Below, piece after piece: positions 24,189 through 32,898 of a stretch of DNA of 34,330 nucleotides. The stretch is from a bacterium (GTDB lineage Bacteria; Desulfobacterota; S145-22): the NCBI GenBank assembly GCA_026986155.1, contig JALSPC010000121.1:1-34330 (forward strand), given 5' to 3'. How positions within the stretch are numbered: the first letter of the stretch is position 1; each line of letters begins with the position of its first letter. Made by a program: the position numbers and the translations under genes. Under the pieces are notes generated by a model that was not told where the DNA came from, ran no database searches, and saw nothing but the letters and a program-made list of their open reading frames with translations.

Positions 24189-25160
24189 ATGCCGGATATC
24201 CTGGTTTATGCGGAAGTTCAGAAGGGTGAGATAAAGAAAGGCGCGTTCGAGATTGCGAGCAAGGCGAAGGCCCTGGGCGGGCAGGTCTCCGCGTGCATCA
24301 TCGGAAAGGGCGTGGAGGGTCTTGCCGGGGAACTTGGCAAATACGGCGCGGATAAGATCTACGTGGTAGATGGCCCTGAATTTGAAAACTACTTGACTGA
24401 ACCCTATGTTCAGGCCCTGGCCCACGTGGCGGGGCTGGTGAACCCGTCCATCATCTTCCTCAGCGCCTCGGCGCAGGGGAAGGACCTGACCCCCGCCCTG
24501 GCGGCAAGGCTGAAGGTGGGCGCCCTCTCTGACTGCGTCGAGCTGTCCCTGGAGGGGGACAAGGTCATCGCGAAACGACCCATGTTCGCGGGGAAGGCCT
24601 ACGCCACGGTCGAGGCCCTGGGCAGCCCCCAGGTGATTTCCATTCGTCCCAACTCCCTGGGGGTGGAGGAGATCGCCGGCGCCGGCGCCGTGGAGAAGGT
24701 GGACGTGAACCTCGATACCTCCAAAATTAAGGCCGTCGTGAAGTCGGTCGAGGTGAGGGAATCGGAAGAACCCGATCAGACGGAGGCCGAGATCATCGTG
24801 TCCGGCGGCCGCGGCATGGAGGGCGCGGAGAACTTCAGGCTCCTCGAGGAACTGGCCCGCGCGTTCGGTCCCACGGCGACCGTCGGCGCGTCCCGCGCGG
24901 CGGTGGACGCGGGCTGGATCGACCACGGTTACCAGATAGGCCAGACGGGAAAGACCGTCAGCCCGAACCTCTACATCGCGGCGGGTATCTCCGGCGCCAT
25001 TCAGCACCTGGCGGGGATGAATACCTCCAAGGTCATCGTGGCCATCAACAAGGACCCCGAGGCGCCCATCTTCTCAAAGGCCGACTACGGGGTGGTGGGC
25101 GATCTCTTCGAGATCCTTCCCAAACTCACCGAAGAGATTAAAAAGATCAAGGGACAGTAA
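24189..25160 (+). CDS. etfA: Electron transfer flavoprotein, alpha subunit
   Basis: The FAD-binding subunit of EtfAB, 323 residues. The N-terminal domain (ILVYAEVQKGEIKKGAFEIA) is followed by the C-terminal FAD domain with IIVSGGRGMEGAENFRLLEE, VGASRAAVDAGWIDHGYQIG, QTGKTVSPNLYIAAGISGAI, QHLAGMNTSKVIVAINKDP and EAPIFSKADYGVVGDLFEILP. The frame also has GTG at 24180 and ATG at 24183. The ATG at 24189 is best because AGGAGG (24175-24180) lies eight bases before it. No ferredoxin domain is fused. A perfect hairpin separates it from the oxidoreductase gene. Confidence 0.96.
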   Translation: MPDILVYAEVQKGEIKKGAFEIASKAKALGGQVSACIIGKGVEGLAGELGKYGADKIYVVDGPEFENYLTEPYVQALAHVAGLVNPSIIFLSASAQGKDLTPALAARLKVGALSDCVELSLEGDKVIAKRPMFAGKAYATVEALGSPQVISIRPNSLGVEEIAGAGAVEKVDVNLDTSKIKAVVKSVEVRESEEPDQTEAEIIVSGGRGMEGAENFRLLEELARAFGPTATVGASRAAVDAGWIDHGYQIGQTGKTVSPNLYIAAGISGAIQHLAGMNTSKVIVAINKDPEAPIFSKADYGVVGDLFEILPKLTEEIKKIKGQ

Positions 25161-25169
25161 ACTTACATC

Positions 25170-25195
25170 GCGGGATGGGGAGTTCCCCATCCCGC
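25170..25195 (+). repeat. Perfect 11-bp intercistronic hairpin between etfA and the oxidoreductase gene
   Basis: GCGGGATGGGG, loop AGTT, CCCCATCCCGC. It begins nine bases after the etfA stop and has no following T run, so it looks more like an mRNA stabiliser or processing point than a terminator. Confidence 0.6.
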
Positions 25196-25223
25196 CTCCC
25201 ATTTCCAGATTCAGGGGGTGTCT

Positions 25224-27341
25224 ATGCCCGGAGCCGAGATAACCAGGGAACTGTATTGGAACGTGGTAGGGACGGGGTTTCCCGTCGCCAGGGTCTTAAG
25301 CTACATACTCGCCCTCGCGGCCATCGTCCTTTTCGTGAAGGGTCTCTTTCGAAGAGGCGGATTCTTCGACGCCGTGAAGATGATGAAACTGGCCTCCGGG
25401 CCCGACGTCCCGAGGACAGACAACGCGGGGCAGCGTCTGAAATACGCCGTCGCGGAGGTCTTCGGCCACCGGAAGATCCTCCGGGAACCCTACCAGGGGG
25501 TCGCCCACCTCTTCATCTTCTGGGGATTCATCGCCCTCTTCTTCGGGACCTTCATGGACTTCGTCCAGGGAGATATCATCGAACCCCTCTTCCACGCCAA
25601 CATCCTCCAGGGCGGGTTTTACCTCTTCTTCTCTCTTATTACGGACCTGGGCGGGATTATGGTTATTGCGGGTATCATCATGTTTCTCGTCCGGCGCTAC
25701 GCCGGAAGGCCGAAATGGCTCGACGACAAACCGGAAGACCGCATCATCCTCTGGCTGATTCTCGCCATCGTCGTGACAGGGTTTCTCATCGAGGGATTGC
25801 GCCTGCAGGCGACGGAGATGCAACCCGGGCATCCTATGCATCCCTACGCGTGGTACTCGTTCGGGGGCCATCTCTTCGCCCTGCCCTTCGCCTGGATGAG
25901 CGTCCAGGCGGCGAAAGGGCTGCACCGGTTCGTCTGGTGGCTGCACCTCTTCATCGTCATGGGCTTTATCGTTTACGTGGCCTACTCGAAACTACTCCAT
26001 ATTTTTACTGTCCCGGTCAATATCTACATGCGCAACATGACCGAAAACCCCGCGCCCCTGAAGCCGATTCCCCCCGAGACCTTCGAGACCGCCGAGACCT
26101 TCGGAGTTCACCTTCTGGAGGAATACTCCTGGAAAGATCTTTTTGATTCAGAAGTCTGCATGCGATGCGGCCGATGCGTGGCCGTTTGTCCCGCCTTCAA
26201 CACGGACAAGCCGCTTAAACCCAGGGACGTCATCCAGAACCTGCGGGAACACCTGGAGGCCAAGGTCAAGCTCTCCCTCGACGCCGACGGCAAGGTGCGG
26301 GTGATCCACGAGGAATCCTACGAGGGCCCCGGGCTCATCGGAGAGGTCATCGAAAAGGATGCCATCTGGGCCTGCACCACCTGCATGGCGTGCATCGAGG
26401 CGTGTCCCGCCTACATCTCCCAGTTCCCCAAGCTCATCGACCTGCGGCGGTATCTCACCATGATGGAATCCGATTTCCCCGCCGAGGTCCAGGAGGTCTT
26501 CCGGGGCATGGAAAACAACTCCAATCCCTGGAACATCGGATCCCACGCCCGAGCCGACTGGGCCAAGGAACTAAACGTTCCCCTCATGTCCCAGAAGGGC
26601 GAGGCGGAATACCTCTTCTACGTGGGATGCGCGGGGGCCTTTGACGATCTCAACAAGAAGGTGGCAATCGCCCTGGCCAAGATATTCAACGCGGCGGGCC
26701 TCGATTACGCCATTCTCGGCACGGAGGAAGGCTGCTGCGGCGACTCCGCGAAGAAGATCGGCAACGAGTACCTCTTCCAGATGCTGGCCGAAACCAACAT
26801 GGAGGTCTTCAACAACTACAAGGTGAAGAAGATTATCACCCTCTGCCCGCACGGTTACAACACCCTCAAGTATGATTACAAGGAACTGGGCGGCGATTAC
26901 GAGGTTTACCACTACACGGAGATCCTCGATGACCTCATCCGAAGCGGGAAGATTACCCTGAAGAACCCCGTCGACAACCTGTGCGCGATTTCCTACCACG
27001 ACTCCTGCTACCTGGGCCGCTACAACGGCATCTACGAACAGCCGCGCAACATCCTGAAGGCCCTGGGTTTAGGCGCCCCCGTGGAGATGGCCAGTCACCA
27101 CGAGAAGAGTCTCTGTTGCGGCGCGGGAGGCGGCCGGATGTGGATGGAAGAGACCCTGGGCACGCGGATCAACCAGAAGCGCACCCAGGAGGCCGCGGAC
27201 GCCGGCGCGAAGACCGTCTGCACCGCCTGCCCGTTCTGCTACACCATGCTTTCCGACGGCATCAAGGAACTGGGAAAAGGGGAAGAGATGCGGGCCGTGG
27301 ATATCGCTCAGCTGGTTGCGAAGGCGGCCGGGTTGGAATAG
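25224..27341 (+). CDS. Membrane Fe-S oxidoreductase, ETF:quinone oxidoreductase type (EtfD/EMO-like)
   Basis: A 705-residue membrane protein expected to pass electrons from EtfAB to (methyl)menaquinone. Order: an N-terminal NarI-like cytochrome b domain with about six membrane helices (residues 20-265) and several histidines suitable for heme; two [4Fe-4S] motifs (Cys312 CMRCGRCVAVCP; then CTTCMACIEACP); and two CCG domains (EEGCCGDSAKKIGNE and SLCCGAGGGRMWMEE) typical of a noncubane cluster of the HdrB/GlpC type. The ATG at 25224 has AGGGGGT five bases upstream; a GTG at 25218 is also in frame. Position directly after etfBA is the classic context in fatty-acid- and benzoate-degrading anaerobes. 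Confidence 0.92.
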   Translation: MPGAEITRELYWNVVGTGFPVARVLSYILALAAIVLFVKGLFRRGGFFDAVKMMKLASGPDVPRTDNAGQRLKYAVAEVFGHRKILREPYQGVAHLFIFWGFIALFFGTFMDFVQGDIIEPLFHANILQGGFYLFFSLITDLGGIMVIAGIIMFLVRRYAGRPKWLDDKPEDRIILWLILAIVVTGFLIEGLRLQATEMQPGHPMHPYAWYSFGGHLFALPFAWMSVQAAKGLHRFVWWLHLFIVMGFIVYVAYSKLLHIFTVPVNIYMRNMTENPAPLKPIPPETFETAETFGVHLLEEYSWKDLFDSEVCMRCGRCVAVCPAFNTDKPLKPRDVIQNLREHLEAKVKLSLDADGKVRVIHEESYEGPGLIGEVIEKDAIWACTTCMACIEACPAYISQFPKLIDLRRYLTMMESDFPAEVQEVFRGMENNSNPWNIGSHARADWAKELNVPLMSQKGEAEYLFYVGCAGAFDDLNKKVAIALAKIFNAAGLDYAILGTEEGCCGDSAKKIGNEYLFQMLAETNMEVFNNYKVKKIITLCPHGYNTLKYDYKELGGDYEVYHYTEILDDLIRSGKITLKNPVDNLCAISYHDSCYLGRYNGIYEQPRNILKALGLGAPVEMASHHEKSLCCGAGGGRMWMEETLGTRINQKRTQEAADAGAKTVCTACPFCYTMLSDGIKELGKGEEMRAVDIAQLVAKAAGLE

Positions 27342-27383
27342 AGCAAATTCATTATTGATACACGGCCCAAGGCGCGGGGTGTT

Positions 27384-27428
27384 CATGCCTGCCTTTCGAG
27401 AATAGGCATCAGGGCTGAGGCATTTTTT
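27384..27428 (+). terminator. Candidate terminator after the oxidoreductase gene
   Basis: ATGCCT with AGGCAT (27385-27408), and an alternative pairing with a second AGGC directly before a T6 run (27423-27428). The pairing is short and imperfect, so this is only a candidate. Confidence 0.35.
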
Positions 27429-27456
27429 CAAAACCAGTCGATGAGACGTTATTCTT

Positions 27457-27492
27457 GCGGTGGTTGCCCCATCTGAAACGGGCAACCACCGC
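27457..27492. repeat. Perfect 13-bp inverted repeat in the etf/kinase intergenic region
   Basis: GCGGTGGTTGCCC, ten-base loop, GGGCAACCACCGC. It lies in a 290-base gap without genes (27342-27630). A weak T-rich stretch follows on the plus strand. It may be a terminator stem or a dispersed palindromic repeat. The rest of this gap holds the candidate terminator and the kinase promoter. Confidence 0.6.
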
Positions 27493-27591
27493 TGATTTGG
27501 GTTTGAGAAAGACAAATTCTTTTAAGTCTGTCGCACAAATATCCCCTTTACGCGCGCCGGATAGTTAGAACTCATAACAATTCTTATATCC

Positions 27592-27620
27592 TTGACAAGC
27601 CTTTTGAGGTGTCGCATAAT
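27592..27620 (+). promoter_or_regulatory. Strong sigma-70-like promoter next to the kinase start codon
   Basis: Perfect TTGACA (27592-27597), 17-base spacer, CATAAT (27615-27620). The transcript would begin about 3-5 bases before the ATG at 27631, leaving almost no leader. Confidence 0.6.
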
Positions 27621-27630
27621 AAAGGTCGCG

Positions 27631-30600
27631 ATGGGAAAGAGTGACCCTCCTGCCGACATCCTAAAAATCATAGATTCGCATTCCTCTGACTGGCTTATCT
27701 ACCGCGCGGCCAGCGGTGAAATTCTCTATTCCTCCTCTTCCGCCGCGAAAGAAATCACCGGGTATGGGAGGGAAGATTTTCTTTCACAATCCGACTTTTT
27801 CTTTCAAATTATTCATCCCGATGACAGAAATCGCATCATCCACGAATTTAACGCCAGCTTGAAAAATCCTTCCCCCGGTGCGCAAGTGTTTCGTATCGTA
27901 CACAAGAATGGGGAAGCGAGATGGATCTCTCACAGATGCAGCCCGGTCTTTGACGAGGCGGGAAACGTCATCGGGCGGGTCAGCAGCAACCTGGATATCA
28001 CGAAGGAAAAACGGGCGGAGATGGAGCTTCTGGAAAACGAGTCTCGCTTCAAGACCATTCTGAACGTCCTGCCGGATATCATCTTTGTTCTCGACGACAA
28101 GTCTCGCTTCGTCGATTGTTACCCGCCGAAATCGCCCCTCCTTCTGAGACCCTGCGATGAGGTCATTGGCTCTTCCGCTCGCGATATCCTGCCCGAGTTT
28201 TTGGCAAATCTCGCCGAAAAAAAGGTTAAAGAAACCCTTGAATCCGGGCATATACAGGTCTTTGAATACAATCTCGAGGTCTCGGGAGAAATAAAATGGT
28301 TTGAGGCGCGGATGGTGCCCAAGGGGAAACGTCAGGTTCTCACCATCATCCGGGATATCACCAAACAAAAGCGCGCCGAAGCGGCGCTGCGCGAGAGCGA
28401 GGAAAAATACAGGCAAGCCGCCAAGCTCTACCGGCTCATGGCGGACAATATCCCAGATCTGGTTTGGGCGAAAGACCTTGAATGCAGATATATCTTCACC
28501 AACAGAGCCATCTGCGAAAAACTTCTGAACGCCAGCGATACCGACGAGCCCATTGGCAAAACCGACCTGTTTTTCGCAAACCGCGAGCGCCATCGTCACC
28601 CGGAACGAAAAGATTGGCACACCTTCGGCGAGATATGCGTGAATTCCGATGAAATTGTTCTGAACACCCAAAAAGCGCGGCGTTTCGATGAATACGGGAA
28701 CGTCAAGGGGCAGTTTCTCTACCTGGATGTGTTTAAGGCGCCGATCTTCGATGAAACAGGCAAGATAATCGGCACGGTCGGACACGGCCGAATTGTCACC
28801 AAAGAGAAGGAGGTGGAGAAGAGAGTTGCCGAAAGCGAAAAACGCTATCGGCAACTCTTTGAAAATTCCCCCGATCCCATCTTCATCAATAGCCTCGACG
28901 GCCGTATCCTCGATATGAATCCCGCGGCCCTGAAGCTCTTCAGGCTGTCAAGCCTTGAAGAGACGAAATCCATTAAGGTGGCGGACCTTTATCAAAACCC
29001 TGAAGAACGCCCGGAGTTCATTGAGATTCTCAAGAAAAAAGGCTCCGTCAAGGATTATGAACTGAATCTCAAAACGCTGGACGGCTCTGACATGGTTGTC
29101 CTCCTTACCGCCACACTCATCACGGATGAGAAGAACCATCCCTTCGCCATTGAAGGAATCTTACGCGACATAACCCAGCAGAAGGCGCAGGAGAGATACC
29201 TCATTCAACTGGCCACCGTTATCGAACAGGCCTCTCAGAGCATTCTCATCACGGACATGGAGGGGAACATCGTATACGCGAACCCCGCGTTTGAAAAAAC
29301 TACGGGATATGCCCTGCGGGAAGTCAGGGGCAAAAACCCCCGAATCCTTCAAAGCGGTCATCACGACAAGTCTTTTTACCGAAACCTCTGGCACACCCTT
29401 ACCTCTGGGAAAACCTGGTTCGGGACATTCCTCAACAAGCGGAAGGACGGCACGCTTTACTACGAAAAGGCGGCCATTTTCCCCATCAAGGACGCTAAAG
29501 GCAACATCATCAACTTCGCGGCCGTCAAGCAAGATATCACGGGAGAGAAAAAATTGGAGACCCGCTTAATCCAGGTGCAAAAAATGGAAACCGTGGGGCA
29601 GCTCGCCGGAGGGATCGCCCACGATTTCAACAACCTCCTCAACATTATCAAGGGCTACTGCGAACTGGGGCTCTCTCGCATTCCCCAGAACGCGCCGGGT
29701 TTTCGGGAGCTTTCCACCATCCAGGAAGTGGAGATAAGGGCGGAAACCCTCGTGAACCAATTGCTGGCCTTCAGCCGAAAACAGACCGTGGAACCCCGCG
29801 TCATCGACATCAATCGCGTCGTCACCGAACTTGGAAAGATGCTTCGCCGAATCATTAGTGAAAACATCCAGTTTGAAACGAGCCTCACGCCGGATCTACC
29901 CTTTATCAAAGCAGATCCGTCTCAGATTGAACAGGTTATCATGAATCTCGTTGTCAACGCTCGCGACGCGATTGCGGCCAAACGCGACAAAACATCGGCG
30001 GGAAAAATCCTTCTTGAAACATCCCATGTCACCCTCGACAAGGCCTATGTGGGAACCCACCTGGAAGTCAAGCCTGGGGATTATATCCTTATCTCGGTAA
30101 GCGATACGGGTATCGGCATGGACGAAGAAACCCGTCAGAGGGTTTTTGAGCCCTTCTTTACCACAAAAGAGACAAAGAAAGGGACCGGATTGGGTCTTTC
30201 GACCGTGTATGGAATCGTCAAACAAAACCTCGGGTATATAAACGTTTACAGTGAACCAGGTCGGGGAACAACCTTCAAGATTTACTGGCCCGCTACCCAT
30301 CTAAAAGCCACGGATGAAGTGGATTCCCATTCCATGGAGATTTCCCGGCAGGGCAAGGGATTAATTCTCTTTGTTGAAGATGAAACCCAACTGCGAGAAC
30401 TCGCGGCGGGCGCCCTCCGAGCGCGCGGCTACAAAGTCATGGAGGCCGCCAATGGGTTAGAGGCCCTGAATCTCCTGAAATGCTCCGATAAATCCTTTAA
30501 TCTCATCATCACGGATGTCATCATGCCGGTTATGAATGGGGACGAGCTCGCGCGTCAAGCGGCGGAAATATGCCCGGATATCAAGATTCTCTTTACCTCG

Positions 30601-30714
30601 GGATACACAAACAATCATATCCTCAACCATGGTGCCATTAAAGAAGGCATTCATTTTCTCGCAAAACCCTATTCTCTAACAGACCTCATATCTAAAATCC
30701 AAGAAAACCTTTAA
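27631..30714 (+). CDS. Five-PAS hybrid sensor histidine kinase with C-terminal receiver
   Basis: A 1027-residue cytosolic sensor with no membrane helices. Order: five PAS/PAC units (about 12-128, 135-248, 262-395, 403-516, 525-638), each ending in a DITK/DITQ/DITG-like segment; HisKA with the phospho-accepting His664 in AGGIAHDFNNLLN; a HATPase domain with NLVVNARDAI, DTGIGMDEET and GTGLGLSTVYGIVKQ; and a receiver domain (about 905-1025) with the acidic pair in FVEDE, the phospho-Asp in IITDVIMPVMNGDEL and a final lysine in LAKPYS. The ATG at 27631 has AAAGG five bases upstream. The alternative TTG at 27592 lies in the promoter -35. No cognate output regulator is adjacent. The ligand is unknown, and PAS domains often sense redox or small molecules. 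Confidence 0.93.
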   Translation: MGKSDPPADILKIIDSHSSDWLIYRAASGEILYSSSSAAKEITGYGREDFLSQSDFFFQIIHPDDRNRIIHEFNASLKNPSPGAQVFRIVHKNGEARWISHRCSPVFDEAGNVIGRVSSNLDITKEKRAEMELLENESRFKTILNVLPDIIFVLDDKSRFVDCYPPKSPLLLRPCDEVIGSSARDILPEFLANLAEKKVKETLESGHIQVFEYNLEVSGEIKWFEARMVPKGKRQVLTIIRDITKQKRAEAALRESEEKYRQAAKLYRLMADNIPDLVWAKDLECRYIFTNRAICEKLLNASDTDEPIGKTDLFFANRERHRHPERKDWHTFGEICVNSDEIVLNTQKARRFDEYGNVKGQFLYLDVFKAPIFDETGKIIGTVGHGRIVTKEKEVEKRVAESEKRYRQLFENSPDPIFINSLDGRILDMNPAALKLFRLSSLEETKSIKVADLYQNPEERPEFIEILKKKGSVKDYELNLKTLDGSDMVVLLTATLITDEKNHPFAIEGILRDITQQKAQERYLIQLATVIEQASQSILITDMEGNIVYANPAFEKTTGYALREVRGKNPRILQSGHHDKSFYRNLWHTLTSGKTWFGTFLNKRKDGTLYYEKAAIFPIKDAKGNIINFAAVKQDITGEKKLETRLIQVQKMETVGQLAGGIAHDFNNLLNIIKGYCELGLSRIPQNAPGFRELSTIQEVEIRAETLVNQLLAFSRKQTVEPRVIDINRVVTELGKMLRRIISENIQFETSLTPDLPFIKADPSQIEQVIMNLVVNARDAIAAKRDKTSAGKILLETSHVTLDKAYVGTHLEVKPGDYILISVSDTGIGMDEETRQRVFEPFFTTKETKKGTGLGLSTVYGIVKQNLGYINVYSEPGRGTTFKIYWPATHLKATDEVDSHSMEISRQGKGLILFVEDETQLRELAAGALRARGYKVMEAANGLEALNLLKCSDKSFNLIITDVIMPVMNGDELARQAAEICPDIKILFTSGYTNNHILNHGAIKEGIHFLAKPYSLTDLISKIQENL

Positions 30715-30717
30715 ATT

Positions 30718-30769
30718 AACAGAGGCGATTTTAAGGTTTTTTTCATTACCCTTGAAAATTGCGTCTGTT
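30718..30769 (+). repeat. Imperfect 19-bp inverted repeat after the kinase gene
   Basis: AACAGAGGCGATTTTAAGG pairs with CCTTGAAAATTGCGTCTGTT with a few mismatches or bulges; a T7 run (30737-30743) is in the loop. Likely a terminator-like or processing structure between the kinase and plsY. Confidence 0.4.
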
Positions 30770-31409
30770 TGGTGTTAACTGGAGAAACAACACGAAAGGG
30801 AGGTTCAAGGTCTCGCTTATAGGATTGGTTGTTTTCGCTTATCTTCTCGGTTCCGTCCCCTCCGGGCCAATCCTCGCGCGGCTGACGGGCGCGCCGGACC
30901 CGCGAAAGGTGGGAAGCGGCAACATCGGCGCTACCAACGTGCTGCGCAGCGGGGGCAAGGCGTTGGGAATCGCCACGTTAATCCTTGACATCCTCAAGGG
31001 CCTCATCCCCGCCCTCCTCGCGGTTCGTTTTCTCGAAAATCTCACCGCCATCGCCCTCGTGGGGTTTCTTGCCTTCCTGGGCCATCTTTTCCCCATTTAC
31101 CTGAAATTCAGGGGAGGCAAGGGCGTAGCCACCGCCATCGGCGTCACGCTTATTCTCATGCCCAAGGCATTGGGGGTGACGCTGCTCTGTTTCTTCGCGG
31201 TCGCCTTCCTGAGCCGCATGGTGTCCGCGGCATCCATCACGGCCAGTCTCCTGTTGCCTTTTTGGGGCTGGGTCTGGGGCTACCCCCGCCCGTATGTCAT
31301 CCTCTCCGCCGCCATGGCGCTCCTCATCACCATCCGTCACAGGGCAAACATCCAAAGAATCCTGAACGGAACGGAATCGAAACTGGGAAAAGATTCCAAA
31401 ACCGGGTAG
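30759..31409 (+). CDS. plsY: Glycerol-3-phosphate acyltransferase PlsY
   Basis: Inner-membrane enzyme that makes lysophosphatidic acid from acyl-phosphate and glycerol 3-phosphate. Family motifs: AYLLGSVPSGPILAR, DPRKVGSGNIGATNVLR, FLAFLGHLFPIYLKFRGGKG and TIRHRANIQRILNGTE. Several hydrophobic helices span the length. The start is uncertain. The listed TTG at 30759 is the longest option, lies in the inverted repeat and has no ribosome-binding site. The TTG at 30825 would cut into the first helix. AAAGGGAGG (30796-30803) sits six bases before a GTC at 30810, which is exactly where homologues would begin. The true start may be non-standard or a base may be miscalled. Confidence 0.92.
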   Translation: MRLFGVNWRNNTKGRFKVSLIGLVVFAYLLGSVPSGPILARLTGAPDPRKVGSGNIGATNVLRSGGKALGIATLILDILKGLIPALLAVRFLENLTAIALVGFLAFLGHLFPIYLKFRGGKGVATAIGVTLILMPKALGVTLLCFFAVAFLSRMVSAASITASLLLPFWGWVWGYPRPYVILSAAMALLITIRHRANIQRILNGTESKLGKDSKTG

Positions 31410-31491
31410 AGATGGGTTTCGTTTTATCCCTTGATTCTTTATCTTCCGCGCCCCCTTTTTCAAGAAGGGACGTGCCTGAATGAGAGAGACT

Positions 31492-32523
31492 TCATGCCAT
31501 ATCGGGATTATCTCTTACCGGGCCGCGGTTTCCCGCTTCGGGACGGCCGTGACCAGCCTGGACGAATTGATCGCCCGCGAGAAGGCCACATAGTTTTTCT
31601 ATCCTTGTTCTTTCCCTCGCTACCAGCCTTTCTCCTTGCTCCCTCAATTTCAAGAGGTTAAGGGGCGAGGTGTCGTCCATGTCGTCGTCCGCGAGGTTCA
31701 GGTCCGCCTGGAACCGGAAGTAGTGATCCCCGTCCAGGAGCTGCCGCAGTTGATAGTCCACCGTGTCGCTGACGCCGTCCATCATCACGTCGAGGATCCG
31801 GGGCGCCCAGCCGGCCTTTCCCCAGCCCGAGGCCTTTTCGTAGGGGATGGGACGGTCCTGTTTTCCCGTGCCGAGGGAAACAAGCACGATTTCACCGGCT
31901 TCGAAGAACGCCCGCGCCTCCACAAAGGCGCAGAGGGCGGGATTGTTGGCGAACACGCCGCCGTCGATAAGGGCATAGGATCTTCCCGTCCGCGAGGTGA
32001 CCTTCGCGGGTTCGAAATAGGCCGGGGCGGCCGAGGTGGCCCGGGCCGCCTGCCACAGGGGGTAGTCGTAGGCGGCATCCGACACGGCCCGGTGGCTCTT
32101 GAAAAAGAAGGGGAAGCGCCGTTCGATCTCGTAGGCGGGGATCAAAAGGGGCGTGAGGGTCTCGGACAGGGAGGTGATTCCGAAAAAGCGCATCAGTTCC
32201 CGCTCGATGGCATGGGCGGGATACTTCTCCTCCGCCCAGCCGCCCAGTGTAAATAAACGGCGCAGGGGGGAAAGGTGGAAGATCTCCGGGCCCTTTTTTT
32301 CGTAGAACCGGGCCATATCCCGCGCCGCATATCTTGGCCCGCCGGAGGCACCCGGTGTGGCAAGCCCGCAGGCGATAATCCCGCCCGTGGAGGTTCCGGC
32401 CATGAGGTCGAAAAGGGCGGAGATGGATTGTTTCGTTATCTTCTCAATTTCACGCAAGACGACGGCGGGAATGATCCCGCGTATCCCCCCGCCGTCGACG
32501 GACAAGATCCTGAAAGGTCGCAC
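31492..32523 (-). CDS. Patatin-like phospholipase
   Basis: A 343-residue lipid acyl hydrolase with a Ser-Asp dyad. The oxyanion motif DGGGIRG is at residues 10-16, the nucleophile Ser45 is in GTSTGG, and the catalytic aspartate is Asp187 in LIDGGVFANNPAL. No signal peptide or membrane helix is visible, so it is probably cytosolic or peripheral. The GTG at 32523 has AGGAAGG five bases upstream and lies nine bases after the cupin stop, so the gene is the third of a gamma-CA-cupin-patatin operon. Patatins of this kind also serve as defence effectors (CapV), but no nucleotide cyclase is near, so a housekeeping lipase is more likely. Confidence 0.9.
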   Translation of the reverse strand: MRPFRILSVDGGGIRGIIPAVVLREIEKITKQSISALFDLMAGTSTGGIIACGLATPGASGGPRYAARDMARFYEKKGPEIFHLSPLRRLFTLGGWAEEKYPAHAIERELMRFFGITSLSETLTPLLIPAYEIERRFPFFFKSHRAVSDAAYDYPLWQAARATSAAPAYFEPAKVTSRTGRSYALIDGGVFANNPALCAFVEARAFFEAGEIVLVSLGTGKQDRPIPYEKASGWGKAGWAPRILDVMMDGVSDTVDYQLRQLLDGDHYFRFQADLNLADDDMDDTSPLNLLKLREQGERLVARERTRIEKLCGLLAGDQFVQAGHGRPEAGNRGPVRDNPDMA

Positions 32524-32532
32524 GGCCCCTTC

Positions 32533-32898
32533 CTACATCATCATGTCTCCGGGTTTCAGATCCGGGCGGGAGGCCACGACGATGATGACACAAGGTTGAG
32601 TGCCCGTGTTGACAAGGCCATGCAGGGAGCCGGTGGGAATCCAGATGGCGCAGCCTGATTCCACCTCGCGCCGTTCGCCGTCCACCCGCATCTCTCCCTT
32701 CCCCTCGAGGATGAAGTAGATCTCCTCCATGACGTCGCGATGGGGTTCGATCTCGTTGCCGGGAGGGAGGATGGCGATGGCGAAAAAGCCCAGTTCCTTC
32801 AGGACGCGGCCGTCCAGGACCATCTCCGCCAGGGCGCCGCCGTGGGCGATATAGCGGGTTTCCGTCACTTCCTCGTCGTTGATATGCCGGACAATCAT
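32533..32898 (-). CDS. Single-domain cupin protein
   Basis: A 121-residue beta-barrel protein. The first cupin motif is PPGNEIEPHRDVMEEIYFIL followed by EG, with His and Glu as likely metal ligands, and the second is IPTGSLHGLVNTG. It resembles small cupins that act as isomerases, sugar-binding proteins or dioxygenase-like enzymes; the substrate cannot be told. The ATG overlaps the stop of the gamma-carbonic-anhydrase-like gene as ATGA, so the two are translationally coupled. The C-terminus DLKPGDMMM is unusually methionine-rich. Confidence 0.85.
   Translation of the reverse strand: MIVRHINDEEVTETRYIAHGGALAEMVLDGRVLKELGFFAIAILPPGNEIEPHRDVMEEIYFILEGKGEMRVDGERREVESGCAIWIPTGSLHGLVNTGTQPCVIIVVASRPDLKPGDMMM

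Noticed and set aside
23394-25007. 537-codon minus-strand open frame opposite etfB and etfA
   Set aside because: Runs across two real genes on the other strand and has no recognisable domain; shadow of GC-rich third positions.
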